Assembly: GCA_017521605.1 (NCBI GenBank)
Contig: JAFXCD010000045.1
Coordinates: forward strand, 62,001-126,000
From: Lachnospiraceae bacterium
GTDB taxonomy: Bacteria; Bacillota; Clostridia; Lachnospirales; Lachnospiraceae
Direction: 5' to 3'
Length of the DNA stretch: 64,000 nucleotides
Both the position numbers and the translations under genes were made by a program. Positions 56,883 to 64,000 of the stretch are shown here, one piece after another. Each line of letters opens with the position of its first letter. The stretch's first letter is position 1. The notes under the pieces are model-generated. The model searched no databases. It saw only the letters and a program-made list of their open reading frames with translations, and was not told the DNA's origin.

Positions 56883-57683
56883 ATGAGACTATGTAGTATT
56901 GCAAGTGGAAGTAGTGGAAATTGTATTTATGTAGGTTCTGAGACAACTCACTTACTGGTTGATGTAGGAATCAGTGGAAAAAGAACGGAAGCAGGATTAA
57001 ATGTATTGGAAATTTCCCCAAAGGATTTGGATGGTATTTTGATTACCCATGAACATGCAGATCATATTGCAGGGATAGGGGTAATGGCCAGAAAATATGA
57101 GATACCCATATATGCTACGAAAGGGACGATAAAGTCTATTAAAGCTTGTAATTCTGTGGGAAAGATTGATGATGAGCTGTTTGTAGAGCTTGAAGCAGAT
57201 TCCAAGTTTACCATAAAAGATATTTGTGTGAACCCTATGAGAATTTCTCATGATGCAGCTGAACCGGTAGCTTATCGGTTTGGATATGGCAATAAGAAAG
57301 TGGCTATTTGTACAGATTTAGGTGTGTTTAATGATTATACGGTGGAATCCTTACGAGGAATGGATGCTTTATTAATTGAAGCAAATCATGATGTGAATAT
57401 GTTACAGGTAGGACCATATCCTTATTATCTTAAACAGCGAATATTAGGTGATAAAGGGCACCTGTCCAATGAGAATTCAGGACGATTGTTGAATAGGATT
57501 TTACATGATAATTTAGGAACGATTTTATTGGGACATCTTAGTAAAGAGAATAATTTGCCGGAGCTTGCATATGAGGCTGTTCGCATGGAGATTACCTATG
57601 GTGATAATCACTATAAAGCTGAGGATTTTGATATACAGGTGGCAAAAAGGAACGAAGTGTCCAATATTATTCAAATAGCTTAA
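56883..57683 (+). CDS. Metallo-beta-lactamase fold hydrolase, YycJ/WalJ type
   Basis: 266 residues. The metal-binding signature THEHADH is at 55-61, and further ligands lie in ISHDAAEPV, CTDLG, EANHD and LGHLS. The start MRLCSIASGSSGNCIYV is diagnostic of the YycJ/WalJ subfamily, linked in Bacillus relatives to DNA repair and coordination of division with replication. It starts four bases after the FtsA-like gene and shares its operon. GGGAG lies at 56868-56872. Confidence 0.92.
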   Translation: MRLCSIASGSSGNCIYVGSETTHLLVDVGISGKRTEAGLNVLEISPKDLDGILITHEHADHIAGIGVMARKYEIPIYATKGTIKSIKACNSVGKIDDELFVELEADSKFTIKDICVNPMRISHDAAEPVAYRFGYGNKKVAICTDLGVFNDYTVESLRGMDALLIEANHDVNMLQVGPYPYYLKQRILGDKGHLSNENSGRLLNRILHDNLGTILLGHLSKENNLPELAYEAVRMEITYGDNHYKAEDFDIQVAKRNEVSNIIQIA

Positions 57684-57715
57684 GTGATGTATGTCAATAG
57701 ATACATGTAAGGCTC

Positions 57716-57743
57716 TTGAAAATTAAGAAATTACGTATATAAT
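57716..57743 (+). promoter_or_regulatory. Promoter of the UPF0237-UPF0210 operon
   Basis: TTGAAA at 57716-57721, a 16-base spacer and a perfect TATAAT at 57738-57743. It supports ATG 57791 over ATG 57752 as start of the next gene, because the latter would sit at the transcription start. Confidence 0.75.
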
Positions 57744-57790
57744 AGAGTACAATGATGAGAATTCACATATATAGGAAAGTGGAGGATATT

Positions 57791-58063
57791 ATGGAAAAGA
57801 CAATTATTACAGTTGTAGGAAAAGATACGGTTGGTATTATTGCTAAGGTTTGTACTTATCTGGCAGAAAGTAAGGTAAATATTCTGGATATTTCGCAGAC
57901 TATAGTTTCCGGCTATTTTAATATGATGATGATTGTGGATACCGGTGCAATGACCAAAATGCATGGTGATTTGGCAGATGAATTAAAAGCACTGGGAGAA
58001 GAAATTGGTGTAGTGATTAAATGCCAGAAGGAAGAAATTTTTGATAAAATGCACAGAATCTAG
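57791..58063 (+). CDS. ACT domain protein, UPF0237 family
   Basis: 90 residues, a single ACT domain: [20 protein letters not shown] followed by [11 protein letters not shown] and [11 protein letters not shown] domains bind amino acids or other small ligands and regulate enzymes. GTGGAGG at 57779-57785 precedes ATG 57791. The partner gene UPF0210 starts 11 bases downstream. This two-gene arrangement is conserved in Firmicutes and Archaea, but its function has not been established to my knowledge. Confidence 0.9.
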   Translation: MEKTIITVVGKDTVGIIAKVCTYLAESKVNILDISQTIVSGYFNMMMIVDTGAMTKMHGDLADELKALGEEIGVVIKCQKEEIFDKMHRI

Positions 58064-58074
58064 GAGAGACCATC

Positions 58075-59439
58075 ATGATAAATCGTTACGAAGTAGCTGA
58101 AACAAATGAAATGATTGAAAAAGAGAATTTGGATGTACGTACCATTACACTGGGTATCAGCCTTTTGGATTGTATTGATTCGGATTTGAAGCTTTTGAAT
58201 GAGAAGATTTATAACAAGATTTATAATGCTTCCAAGGATTTGGTAAAGGTAGGAGAGGAAATATCCAAGGAATATGGTATTCCTATTGTGAATAAGCGTA
58301 TTTCCGTGACTCCAATTGCTCTAATCGGTGGTGCGGCTTGTAAAACCGTTCATGATTTTGCGGGAATTGCAAAGACTTTGGATAAGGTGGCCAAGGAAGT
58401 GGGGGTAAATTTTATTGGAGGATACTCGGCACTGGTAAGTAAAGGTATGACACCTGCGGATGAATTGCTGATTCGTTCGATTCCCTTAGCCCTTTCTACA
58501 ACAGAAAGAGTGTGTAGTTCCGTTAATTTGGGTTCTACCAAGACAGGTATTAATATGGACGCGGTAAAACTGCTGGGTGAAATGATTAAGGAAACGGCAG
58601 AGTATACCAAAGAGAATGATTCCTTAGGATGTGCCAAGCTTGTAGTATTTTGTAATGCTCCGGATGATAATCCTTTTATGGCAGGTGCTTTTCATGGAGT
58701 GACAGAAGCAGATCAGATTATTAATGTAGGGGTCAGTGGTCCGGGTGTTGTGAAAACAGCCTTAGAGAAAGTGCGTGGAGAGAATTTTGAGATTCTTTGC
58801 GAAACCATTAAGAAGACAGCTTTTAAGGTTACCCGTGTTGGTCAGCTGGTTGCTCAGGAAGCTTCCAAGAGATTACAGGTACCCTTTGGTATTGTGGATT
58901 TGTCATTAGCACCCACACCGGCTATTGGAGATAGTGTGGCAGATATTTTATGTGAGATTGGTCTGGAGTATGCAGGGGCACCGGGTACTACAGCTGCATT
59001 AGCATTACTAAATGATCAGGTAAAGAAGGGCGGTGTCATGGCGTCTTCTTATGTGGGTGGTTTAAGTGGTGCATTTATTCCTGTTAGTGAGGATCAGGGT
59101 ATGATTGATGCAGTCGTGGCAGGTGCATTGACTTTAGAGAAGCTGGAAGCTATGACTTGTGTATGTTCTGTTGGTCTGGATATGATTGCGATTCCGGGAG
59201 ATACCAAGGCCTCTACCATATCCGGTATTATTGCAGACGAAATGGCTATCGGTATGGTGAATCAGAAGACTACTGCAGTACGTATTATCCCTGTAATCGG
59301 TAAGGGAGTGGGGGAAACTGTGGAATTTGGCGGATTGTTAGGTTATGCACCCATTATGTCGGTGAATCCTTTCTCGTGCGATGCTTTTGTAAATCGTGGC
59401 GGAAGAATACCCGCACCCATACATAGTTTTAAAAATTAA
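58075..59439 (+). CDS. UPF0210/PFL (DUF711) family protein
   Basis: 454 residues, full length for the family. Conserved-looking segments include [65 protein letters not shown] and the glycine-rich end. The family is related in fold to glycyl-radical enzymes by name (PFL family), but no glycyl-radical motif RVxG is visible at the C-terminus, so a radical mechanism is unlikely. AGGAGA at 58063-58068 precedes ATG 58075. It probably acts with the ACT protein upstream as its ligand sensor. Confidence 0.88.
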   Translation: MINRYEVAETNEMIEKENLDVRTITLGISLLDCIDSDLKLLNEKIYNKIYNASKDLVKVGEEISKEYGIPIVNKRISVTPIALIGGAACKTVHDFAGIAKTLDKVAKEVGVNFIGGYSALVSKGMTPADELLIRSIPLALSTTERVCSSVNLGSTKTGINMDAVKLLGEMIKETAEYTKENDSLGCAKLVVFCNAPDDNPFMAGAFHGVTEADQIINVGVSGPGVVKTALEKVRGENFEILCETIKKTAFKVTRVGQLVAQEASKRLQVPFGIVDLSLAPTPAIGDSVADILCEIGLEYAGAPGTTAALALLNDQVKKGGVMASSYVGGLSGAFIPVSEDQGMIDAVVAGALTLEKLEAMTCVCSVGLDMIAIPGDTKASTISGIIADEMAIGMVNQKTTAVRIIPVIGKGVGETVEFGGLLGYAPIMSVNPFSCDAFVNRGGRIPAPIHSFKN

Positions 59440-59472
59440 GTAAATTATGCTTGTATATTTGAATGAATTGTA

Positions 59473-59551
59473 AAACAGGCAATCGATAATATAACTACCT
59501 ATGAAGCGAAAGCATCTTGCGGTAGGAGGGTATATTATCGATTGCCTGTTT
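59473..59551. terminator. 79-nt GNRA-capped hairpin between convergent genes (bidirectional terminator or RNA element)
   Basis: A perfect 21-bp inverted repeat (59473-59493 with 59531-59551) is extended by CTACC 59495-59499 with GGTAG 59521-59525, beyond a one-sided GAGGG bulge (59526-59530), and capped by a GC-GAAA-GC tetraloop hairpin at 59506-59513. T runs are short (TTT on +, TTTT on -). It fills most of the gap between the UPF0210 gene and tmcAL and can end transcription from both sides. Confidence 0.65.
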
Positions 59552-59563
59552 CTGTGTTTATTG

Positions 59564-60802
59564 CTATACAATCACAATCGGTGTAGAATATTCATTTCTC
59601 ATAGGTTTTTTGTTTTTGGATGCTCTAATACAAGTGTAAATGTCATTAATCAGAATCTCCTTCTTAAGTTTCTCATAAGCTTCTTCGGATAAGATGTTCT
59701 GTGCGTTTGCGAGTTTTGTAAGCATTGGTATGGAAGAAGCTTTGGAAATCTCAGTCAATAGATTGGCTGAAGCTTTACGGAACCCAAGAATACGTACATA
59801 GGGTGTAATATCCAGTTCATTAATATAACTATCCAGTTCCTTTTTGCGCATATTCAGCATTATGTGTAACAAGCATCTACTGATACGTGAATAGGTAACC
59901 TCTTTTGTTTTCAGTAGATTACAAAAGGCTTCAAAACCATCAAAAGCATATAAGTTCTTGCAAATGCGGTCTGAGAGAGATTTTGAAACATCAATATAAT
60001 CTGTGAAACCAATGTCCTGTTCGGTCAATAGCTTATAATACAGCACCTCTGAAAAATCACTAGGAAATAGGGGGTGGTTTTCCAAAAGATATTCGGATAA
60101 TATCTCATAAGATTTATTGGGCATTTGTGAGGAAAGTGCTTCTAAATCCACGTCATTGGAAATGGCCTGACGAATGGCAGTCGCGGAGCTTTGATTCATG
60201 CCTAAACGAATATCATGATAATCTGAACCGAGGCGTTTCAAAGTGATTGGTGTTATGGGACTGTTAAAACGGTTCAGAGCTTTTATATATTCAATACCTA
60301 AAATGTTGTTAGGAGTAGTGAGGCCGGTTATAGAGGAAGAAAGTTCAGGACACACTTCTATAATAGCTGCGGTTCTTGCAGAAGGATATGTTTTACCACT
60401 TTTTATATGAGATTGTAAACATTTCTGATAGGATTCGCTTTCATCAGCGGTAATATGAGCTACTTTAGACAAAAAATCTAAATCACCACATTCACTACCA
60501 AAGCATAAGTGAGTAACAATACCTAATTTATCCAGAAGAGATACTGAACCAAGAGCAAAATACTCGGCACTTCCGGTTGCATAATAAGCAGGCAATTCAA
60601 TAATTAAATCAGCACCACACTCCAATGCGGCTCTTGCACGATCGTATTTATCCATTAATGCAGGCGTACCTCTTTGCATAAAATTTCCGCTCATGACAAC
60701 AATAGTATAGTCAGCCTGTGATAAACAAATGGATTCTTGTAAATGATGGAGATGACCATTGTGAAAAGGATTGTATTCAGCAATAATTCCACAAACTTTC
60801 AT
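59564..60802 (-). CDS. tmcAL: TmcAL (YlbM), tRNA(Met) cytidine acetate ligase
   Basis: 412 residues on the minus strand. The nucleotidyltransferase start GIIAEYNPFHNGHLHHL has the HIGH-like motif HNGH at 18-21. MSGNFMQRG, PAYYATGSAEYFA and SSATAIR are further family segments. The enzyme uses acetate and ATP to make N4-acetylcytidine at the wobble base of elongator tRNA(Met). A strong ribosome site (AAAGGGGGG on the minus strand, about seven bases before its ATG) supports the start. It is divergent from pta, whose product also feeds on the acetate pool. Confidence 0.93.
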   Translation of the reverse strand: MKVCGIIAEYNPFHNGHLHHLQESICLSQADYTIVVMSGNFMQRGTPALMDKYDRARAALECGADLIIELPAYYATGSAEYFALGSVSLLDKLGIVTHLCFGSECGDLDFLSKVAHITADESESYQKCLQSHIKSGKTYPSARTAAIIEVCPELSSSITGLTTPNNILGIEYIKALNRFNSPITPITLKRLGSDYHDIRLGMNQSSATAIRQAISNDVDLEALSSQMPNKSYEILSEYLLENHPLFPSDFSEVLYYKLLTEQDIGFTDYIDVSKSLSDRICKNLYAFDGFEAFCNLLKTKEVTYSRISRCLLHIMLNMRKKELDSYINELDITPYVRILGFRKASANLLTEISKASSIPMLTKLANAQNILSEEAYEKLKKEILINDIYTCIRASKNKKPMRNEYSTPIVIV

Positions 60803-60842
60803 AATTTTCCCCCCTTTCTAAGGGATGCAAAATGTATCTGAA

Positions 60843-60848
60843 ATTATA
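60843..60848 (-). promoter_or_regulatory. Probable -10 box of tmcAL
   Basis: TATAAT on the minus strand (reads ATTATA on +), about 40 bases upstream of the tmcAL start. No good -35 is seen at 16-18 bases. It lies back to back with the pta promoter in the 185-base divergent gap. Confidence 0.45.
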
Positions 60849-60869
60849 CAATTTTCTGCATTGTTTTCC

Positions 60870-60898
60870 TTGTTTCTGACTAGTGTATTTAGTATAAT
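60870..60898 (+). promoter_or_regulatory. Promoter of pta
   Basis: TTGTTT at 60870-60875, a 17-base spacer and a perfect TATAAT at 60893-60898. The leader of about 80 bases contains a small GCGG/CCGC hairpin (60959-60971) just before the ribosome site AAAGGAG (60975-60981). Confidence 0.7.
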
Positions 60899-60987
60899 AT
60901 AATTAATGTATTTTGTTAAGATATTTTTGCACTTTAGCGACAAATATAGGAGTGGATTGCGGATGAACCGCTGAAAGGAGAGTTGCC

Positions 60988-61989
60988 ATGTCATATATTG
61001 ATATGATTAAGGATCGTGCAAGATTGGATAAGAAAACTATTGTCCTGCCGGAATCAAATGATAAGAGAACCCTGATTGCGGCAGCTAAAATTATGGAAGA
61101 AAAAATTGCCGATATTATTATGATTGGTGATGAAGAAAAGATTACAGATGGTGCTGGATGGTTGGAAGTGGACTTGACCGGTGTAAAGATTGTCAATCCT
61201 AAAACAGACCCTAGATTTGAAGATTATGTAAATTTATTATATGAAACTCGTAAAGCAAAGGGAATGACTATGGAAAAAGCAAGAGAAACGCTTCTTGCGG
61301 ATTATCTGACCTATGGTATTGTGATGGTAAAAGCAAATGATGCTGATGGAATGGTAGCTGGTGCCAATCATTCTACTGCAGCAACTTTACGTCCTGCATT
61401 ACAGATTTTAAAGACAGCTCCCGGTGTTAAACTTGTTTCCGGTTTCTTTATTATGGATACCCAGTTTAAAGACTTGGGTGAAAACGGAACATTTATTTTT
61501 GCTGATTGTGGTCTGAATCAGGATCCCAGTGCAGAAGAATTAGCGGCTATAGCTGATTCCTCTGCAAGAAGCTTTAAAGCTTTAGTAGGACCCAAGCCTT
61601 GTATTGCCATGTTAAGTCATTCTACTAAGGGAAGTGCCAGTCATGAACTGGTGGACAAGGTGGTGGAAGCCACCAGAATTGCTAAAGAAGAATATCCAAG
61701 CCTGTTAATTGATGGTGAACTACAGCCGGACGCGGCATTGGTGCCCGGTGTAGCTAAATCAAAGGCTCCCGGAAGCCCGGTGGGTGGCAAAGCCAATGTT
61801 TTAATTTTCCCTAATCTGGATGCAGGAAATATTGGCTATAAATTAGTACAACGTCTGGGCGGTGCGGAAGCCTATGGACCTATGTTGCAGGGTATTGCAA
61901 GACCGGTAAATGATCTTTCACGTGGATGTTCATGGCAGGATATTGTAGGTGTTGTTGCACTTACAGCAGTTCAGGCCCAGCTTGTATAA
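60988..61989 (+). CDS. pta: Phosphate acetyltransferase
   Basis: 333 residues, the short form without the N-terminal regulatory domains of enterobacterial Pta. It interconverts acetyl-CoA and acetyl phosphate. Family segments seen are [66 protein letters not shown] and [20 protein letters not shown]. With ackA 130 bases downstream it gives ATP and acetate from acetyl-CoA, a main energy route of fermenting anaerobes. Confidence 0.97.
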   Translation: MSYIDMIKDRARLDKKTIVLPESNDKRTLIAAAKIMEEKIADIIMIGDEEKITDGAGWLEVDLTGVKIVNPKTDPRFEDYVNLLYETRKAKGMTMEKARETLLADYLTYGIVMVKANDADGMVAGANHSTAATLRPALQILKTAPGVKLVSGFFIMDTQFKDLGENGTFIFADCGLNQDPSAEELAAIADSSARSFKALVGPKPCIAMLSHSTKGSASHELVDKVVEATRIAKEEYPSLLIDGELQPDAALVPGVAKSKAPGSPVGGKANVLIFPNLDAGNIGYKLVQRLGGAEAYGPMLQGIARPVNDLSRGCSWQDIVGVVALTAVQAQLV

Positions 61990-62119
61990 GGGCAGAGCCA
62001 AGCTATGACATATACCAACAAGCTTGATTATGTGCCTGTTAATTGTACAATTTGACGAACGAAGCATTTTAAGTGGTTGTCCTTATACAAAAGAAAATTA
62101 AAATTAGGAGATAATAATC

Positions 62120-63316
62120 ATGAATATATTAGTAATTAATTGCGGTAGCTCATCCCTGAAATTTCAGTTGATTGACAGTATGTCCGAAAAGTGCATTGCA
62201 AAAGGTAATTGTGAAAGAATCGGTATTGATGGAAGTTTTATTACCTATGCGCCCGCAGGTGGTGAGAAGGAAAAAACAGTGATAGAGATTCCTAACCATA
62301 AGGAAGGTATTCGCTTAGTATTAGAAGCTTTAACAAATGATAAATCAGGTGTTGTTAAGGATTTAAGTGAAATTGGAGCTGTGGGACATCGTGTTGTGCA
62401 TGGTGGAGAAAAGTTTTCCGACGCTACACTGATAAATGATGAAGTGATTAAAGCCATTGAAGAATGTAATGATTTAGCACCTCTTCATAACCCGGCTAAT
62501 TTAATAGGTATTGATGCATGTAAAAGTCTGATGCCAAATACCCCTATGGTAGCGGTTTTTGATACTGCTTTCCATCAGACCATGCCGGAAGAAGCCTATA
62601 TGTATGGATTGCCTTATGAGTATTATCAGAAATATAAGATTAGAAGATATGGTTTCCATGGTACCAGTCATTCCTATGTATCCAAGAGAGCTGCCGAGGT
62701 ACTTGGGGTAGATTATAGTGAATTAAAGACCATTGTATGTCATTTGGGGAATGGTGCTTCCGTATCAGCAGTAAAGAACGGTGTTTGTGTAGATACTTCC
62801 ATGGGTATGACTCCTTTGGAAGGTCTGATTATGGGTACCCGTTCCGGGGATATTGATCCTGCTATTGTGGAATTTGTGGCCAATAAAGAAAATAAAAATG
62901 TATCAGAAATGCTTAATATTTTAAATAAAAAGTCCGGTGTTTATGGCTTGTCAAATAATTTGTCCTCTGACTTCAGGGATATTGAGGATGGATATCTGGC
63001 AGGAGATGAGCATGCAGTACGTGCAATGAAGACCTTCTGTTATCGTGTTGCAAAGTACATTGGTGCTTTCGTGGCCGCCATGAATGGTGTAGATGTTATA
63101 TGCTTTACGGCAGGTGTAGGTGAAAATGGTCCTATTATCCGTAATATTATATGTGAATATTTGGGTTATTTAGGTATTGAGCTGGATCAAGAGTTGAATA
63201 ATAAGCGTGGTTTGGATTTAGTGGTTACTACTACAGATTCCAAAACAAAGGTTATGGTTATTCCTACAAATGAAGAGTTGGCGATTGCCAGAGCAACATT
63301 GAAACTCGTAAAATAA
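62120..63316 (+). CDS. ackA: Acetate kinase
   Basis: 398 residues, standard length. It converts acetyl phosphate plus ADP to acetate plus ATP. Visible family motifs are the N-terminal phosphate loop VINCGSSSLKFQL, GHRVVHGGEKF, FDTAFHQTMP, RRYGFHGTSH, CHLGNGASV, GMTPLEGLIMGTRSGDIDP and FTAGVGENGP. TAGGAG at 62105-62110 precedes ATG 62120. No convincing promoter was found in the 130-base gap after pta, so the two are probably co-transcribed. Confidence 0.98.
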   Translation: MNILVINCGSSSLKFQLIDSMSEKCIAKGNCERIGIDGSFITYAPAGGEKEKTVIEIPNHKEGIRLVLEALTNDKSGVVKDLSEIGAVGHRVVHGGEKFSDATLINDEVIKAIEECNDLAPLHNPANLIGIDACKSLMPNTPMVAVFDTAFHQTMPEEAYMYGLPYEYYQKYKIRRYGFHGTSHSYVSKRAAEVLGVDYSELKTIVCHLGNGASVSAVKNGVCVDTSMGMTPLEGLIMGTRSGDIDPAIVEFVANKENKNVSEMLNILNKKSGVYGLSNNLSSDFRDIEDGYLAGDEHAVRAMKTFCYRVAKYIGAFVAAMNGVDVICFTAGVGENGPIIRNIICEYLGYLGIELDQELNNKRGLDLVVTTTDSKTKVMVIPTNEELAIARATLKLVK

Positions 63317-63328
63317 TGTAATTTATTA

Positions 63329-63364
63329 AAAAAAGCTTCCTTTGAAAGAAGAGGAAGCTTTTTT
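63329..63364 (+). terminator. Rho-independent terminator of pta-ackA
   Basis: A 13-bp stem (63329-63341 with 63352-63364) beginning with A6 and ending in T6, 13 bases after the ackA stop. Its A-T symmetry would allow function in both directions. Confidence 0.9.
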
Positions 63365-63390
63365 GATGTAAAAATGATGTAAAATGGTGT

Positions 63391-63396
63391 TATATT
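63391..63396 (+). promoter_or_regulatory. Probable extended -10 promoter of the last gene
   Basis: TATATT at 63391-63396 preceded by TG at 63388-63389. The upstream direct repeat GATGTAAAA (63365-63373 and 63377-63385, spaced 12 bases) could help recruit polymerase or a regulator. No consensus -35 is present. Confidence 0.4.
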
Positions 63397-63430
63397 AGTA
63401 AATGTGAGTATTAAATGAAAGGTGAGAGAG

Positions 63431-64000
63431 ATGAAAAAATATATAATGCTATTATCACTTGTTCTGGTATGTTTGCCTTTTTCGGCAGAGGCAGCTAATC
63501 CTGTTAAAGAACAATATTTAGAATTCCAGAATCGTTTTGAGTCTGTTGAGGTTTATGAAGATATTGAAAATAACAGCTTTAAAATATTTGAAGACCAGAT
63601 TTTTACTGAAGTTTTTGAAAGCTTTGGACAAGAAATGATTACCTTTGTTCCGGCAATAGATCGTAAGTATAACAGAATGGCTATATTTATTGTGGATTAT
63701 ACTGGTAAGGTATTGTTTAAAACAAATCAGTTGGAAACCAATTATCAGATAAAGCAGGAAATGAGACAACCCAATCTGGAAATTGCAGCAGTTTCATTTC
63801 TGGATTTGAATAATGATGACCAAAAGGATATTGTTCTGATTACACGTTGCAGAAAAAAGGAGGATTCTGTTTCAACAAAATATAAAGTTGGAGATGTACT
63901 GTTTCAAAAGGATGGAGGGTTTTATCGAGATTATCGGATATCAGATAAAATTAATCGTTTCAGCATGAATAAAAGTGCCAAAAGTATCATTTCTTTTGTA
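63431..64000 (+). CDS. Secreted protein with FG-GAP/VCBS-like calcium loop (5' part only)
   Basis: The reading frame is open from ATG 63431 to the window end (190 codons) and continues beyond it. AAAGGTGAG (63418-63426) is the ribosome site. A signal peptide is clear: KKYIMLL, a hydrophobic core and a cleavage-like FSAEAAN near residue 22. The stretch SFLDLNNDDQKDIVLIT (about 125-141) has the spaced acidic residues of FG-GAP/VCBS calcium loops. No enzyme family is recognised. The gene follows the ackA terminator and has its own promoter signals. Confidence 0.75.
   Translation, partial: MKKYIMLLSLVLVCLPFSAEAANPVKEQYLEFQNRFESVEVYEDIENNSFKIFEDQIFTEVFESFGQEMITFVPAIDRKYNRMAIFIVDYTGKVLFKTNQLETNYQIKQEMRQPNLEIAAVSFLDLNNDDQKDIVLITRCRKKEDSVSTKYKVGDVLFQKDGGFYRDYRISDKINRFSMNKSAKSIISFV

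Noticed and set aside
59494-59525. Possible c-di-GMP (GEMM) riboswitch because of a GCGAAAGC tetraloop motif
   Set aside because: The rest of the conserved GEMM core is absent and the element lies after two convergent gene ends, not upstream of a gene.
61990-62119. Possible separate ackA promoter with TTGTCC and TAAAAT (62077-62104)
   Set aside because: The start point would fall on or after the ribosome site at 62105-62110, leaving no usable leader.
1-64000. tRNA genes, rRNA genes, insertion sequences, prophage genes, CRISPR arrays
   Set aside because: None recognised by reading. No cloverleaf ends, transposase motifs or regularly spaced repeats were seen, although a dedicated search could still find a short element.

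Overview
The window is a stretch of low-GC Firmicutes (Bacillota) chromosome, most likely from a motile anaerobe of the Lachnospiraceae (Clostridia). The grounds are a polC-type replicative polymerase, a pta-ackA acetate pathway, a Bacillus/Clostridia-type fla/che operon with cheC and cheD, the non-mevalonate enzyme IspG, and strong GGAGG ribosome sites throughout. No tRNA, rRNA, CRISPR array, insertion sequence or prophage gene was seen. Almost all genes lie on the + strand. Only a methyltransferase (22812-23594) and tmcAL (59564-60802) are on the - strand.

Region 1 (1-16065) is the distal part of a fla/che operon: fliQ (tail only), fliR, flhB, flhA, flhF, flhG, a PilZ/YcgR gene, cheB, cheA, cheW, cheC, cheD, a small membrane protein, fliA, a FapA/DUF342 gene and three accessory genes. 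It covers the type III export gate, flagellar placement, c-di-GMP braking, chemotaxis adaptation and the flagellar sigma factor. A hairpin terminator ends it, and the 3' arm of that hairpin also carries the -35 box of the next promoter.

Region 2 (16066-18297) is rpsB-tsf behind a 160-nt structured leader that looks like a ribosomal-protein autoregulatory element. tsf has an unusual internal extension and ends in a strong terminator. The usual followers pyrH and frr are absent.

Region 3 (18298-29901) is accessory: a 2H phosphoesterase, a decayed small ORF, a Na/Pi cotransporter with a PhoU tail, cardiolipin synthase, a methyltransferase, and an operon of a PlsC-like acyltransferase with zinc ribbon, a LolD-type ATPase, a giant FtsX permease with a coiled-coil hairpin, and a CPBP protease.

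Region 4 (29902-39669) is the most unusual part. Two large lipoproteins, each an N-terminal beta-propeller-like domain fused to an ABC solute-binding domain, flank two sugar-type ABC permeases, a HlyD/MacA-like adaptor and a MacB periplasmic-core protein that has lost most of its membrane part. There is no ATPase. A promoter with three phased TCTTAAAC repeats and a leader hairpin precede it.

Region 5 (39670-45202) holds comM/yifB, dprA, a possible vestige of a topA start, a MerR-methyltransferase fusion behind a 19-bp-spacer promoter, a phosphoesterase and a Nudix hydrolase. Region 6 (45203-64000) is mostly housekeeping: ispG, polC, a zinc-finger membrane protein, polA, coaE, an FtsA-like ATPase with a long beta-grasp-like tail, a YycJ-type metallo-hydrolase, the UPF0237/UPF0210 pair, tmcAL, pta, ackA and the start of a secreted protein. 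A 79-nt GNRA-capped hairpin separates the convergent UPF0210 gene and tmcAL.
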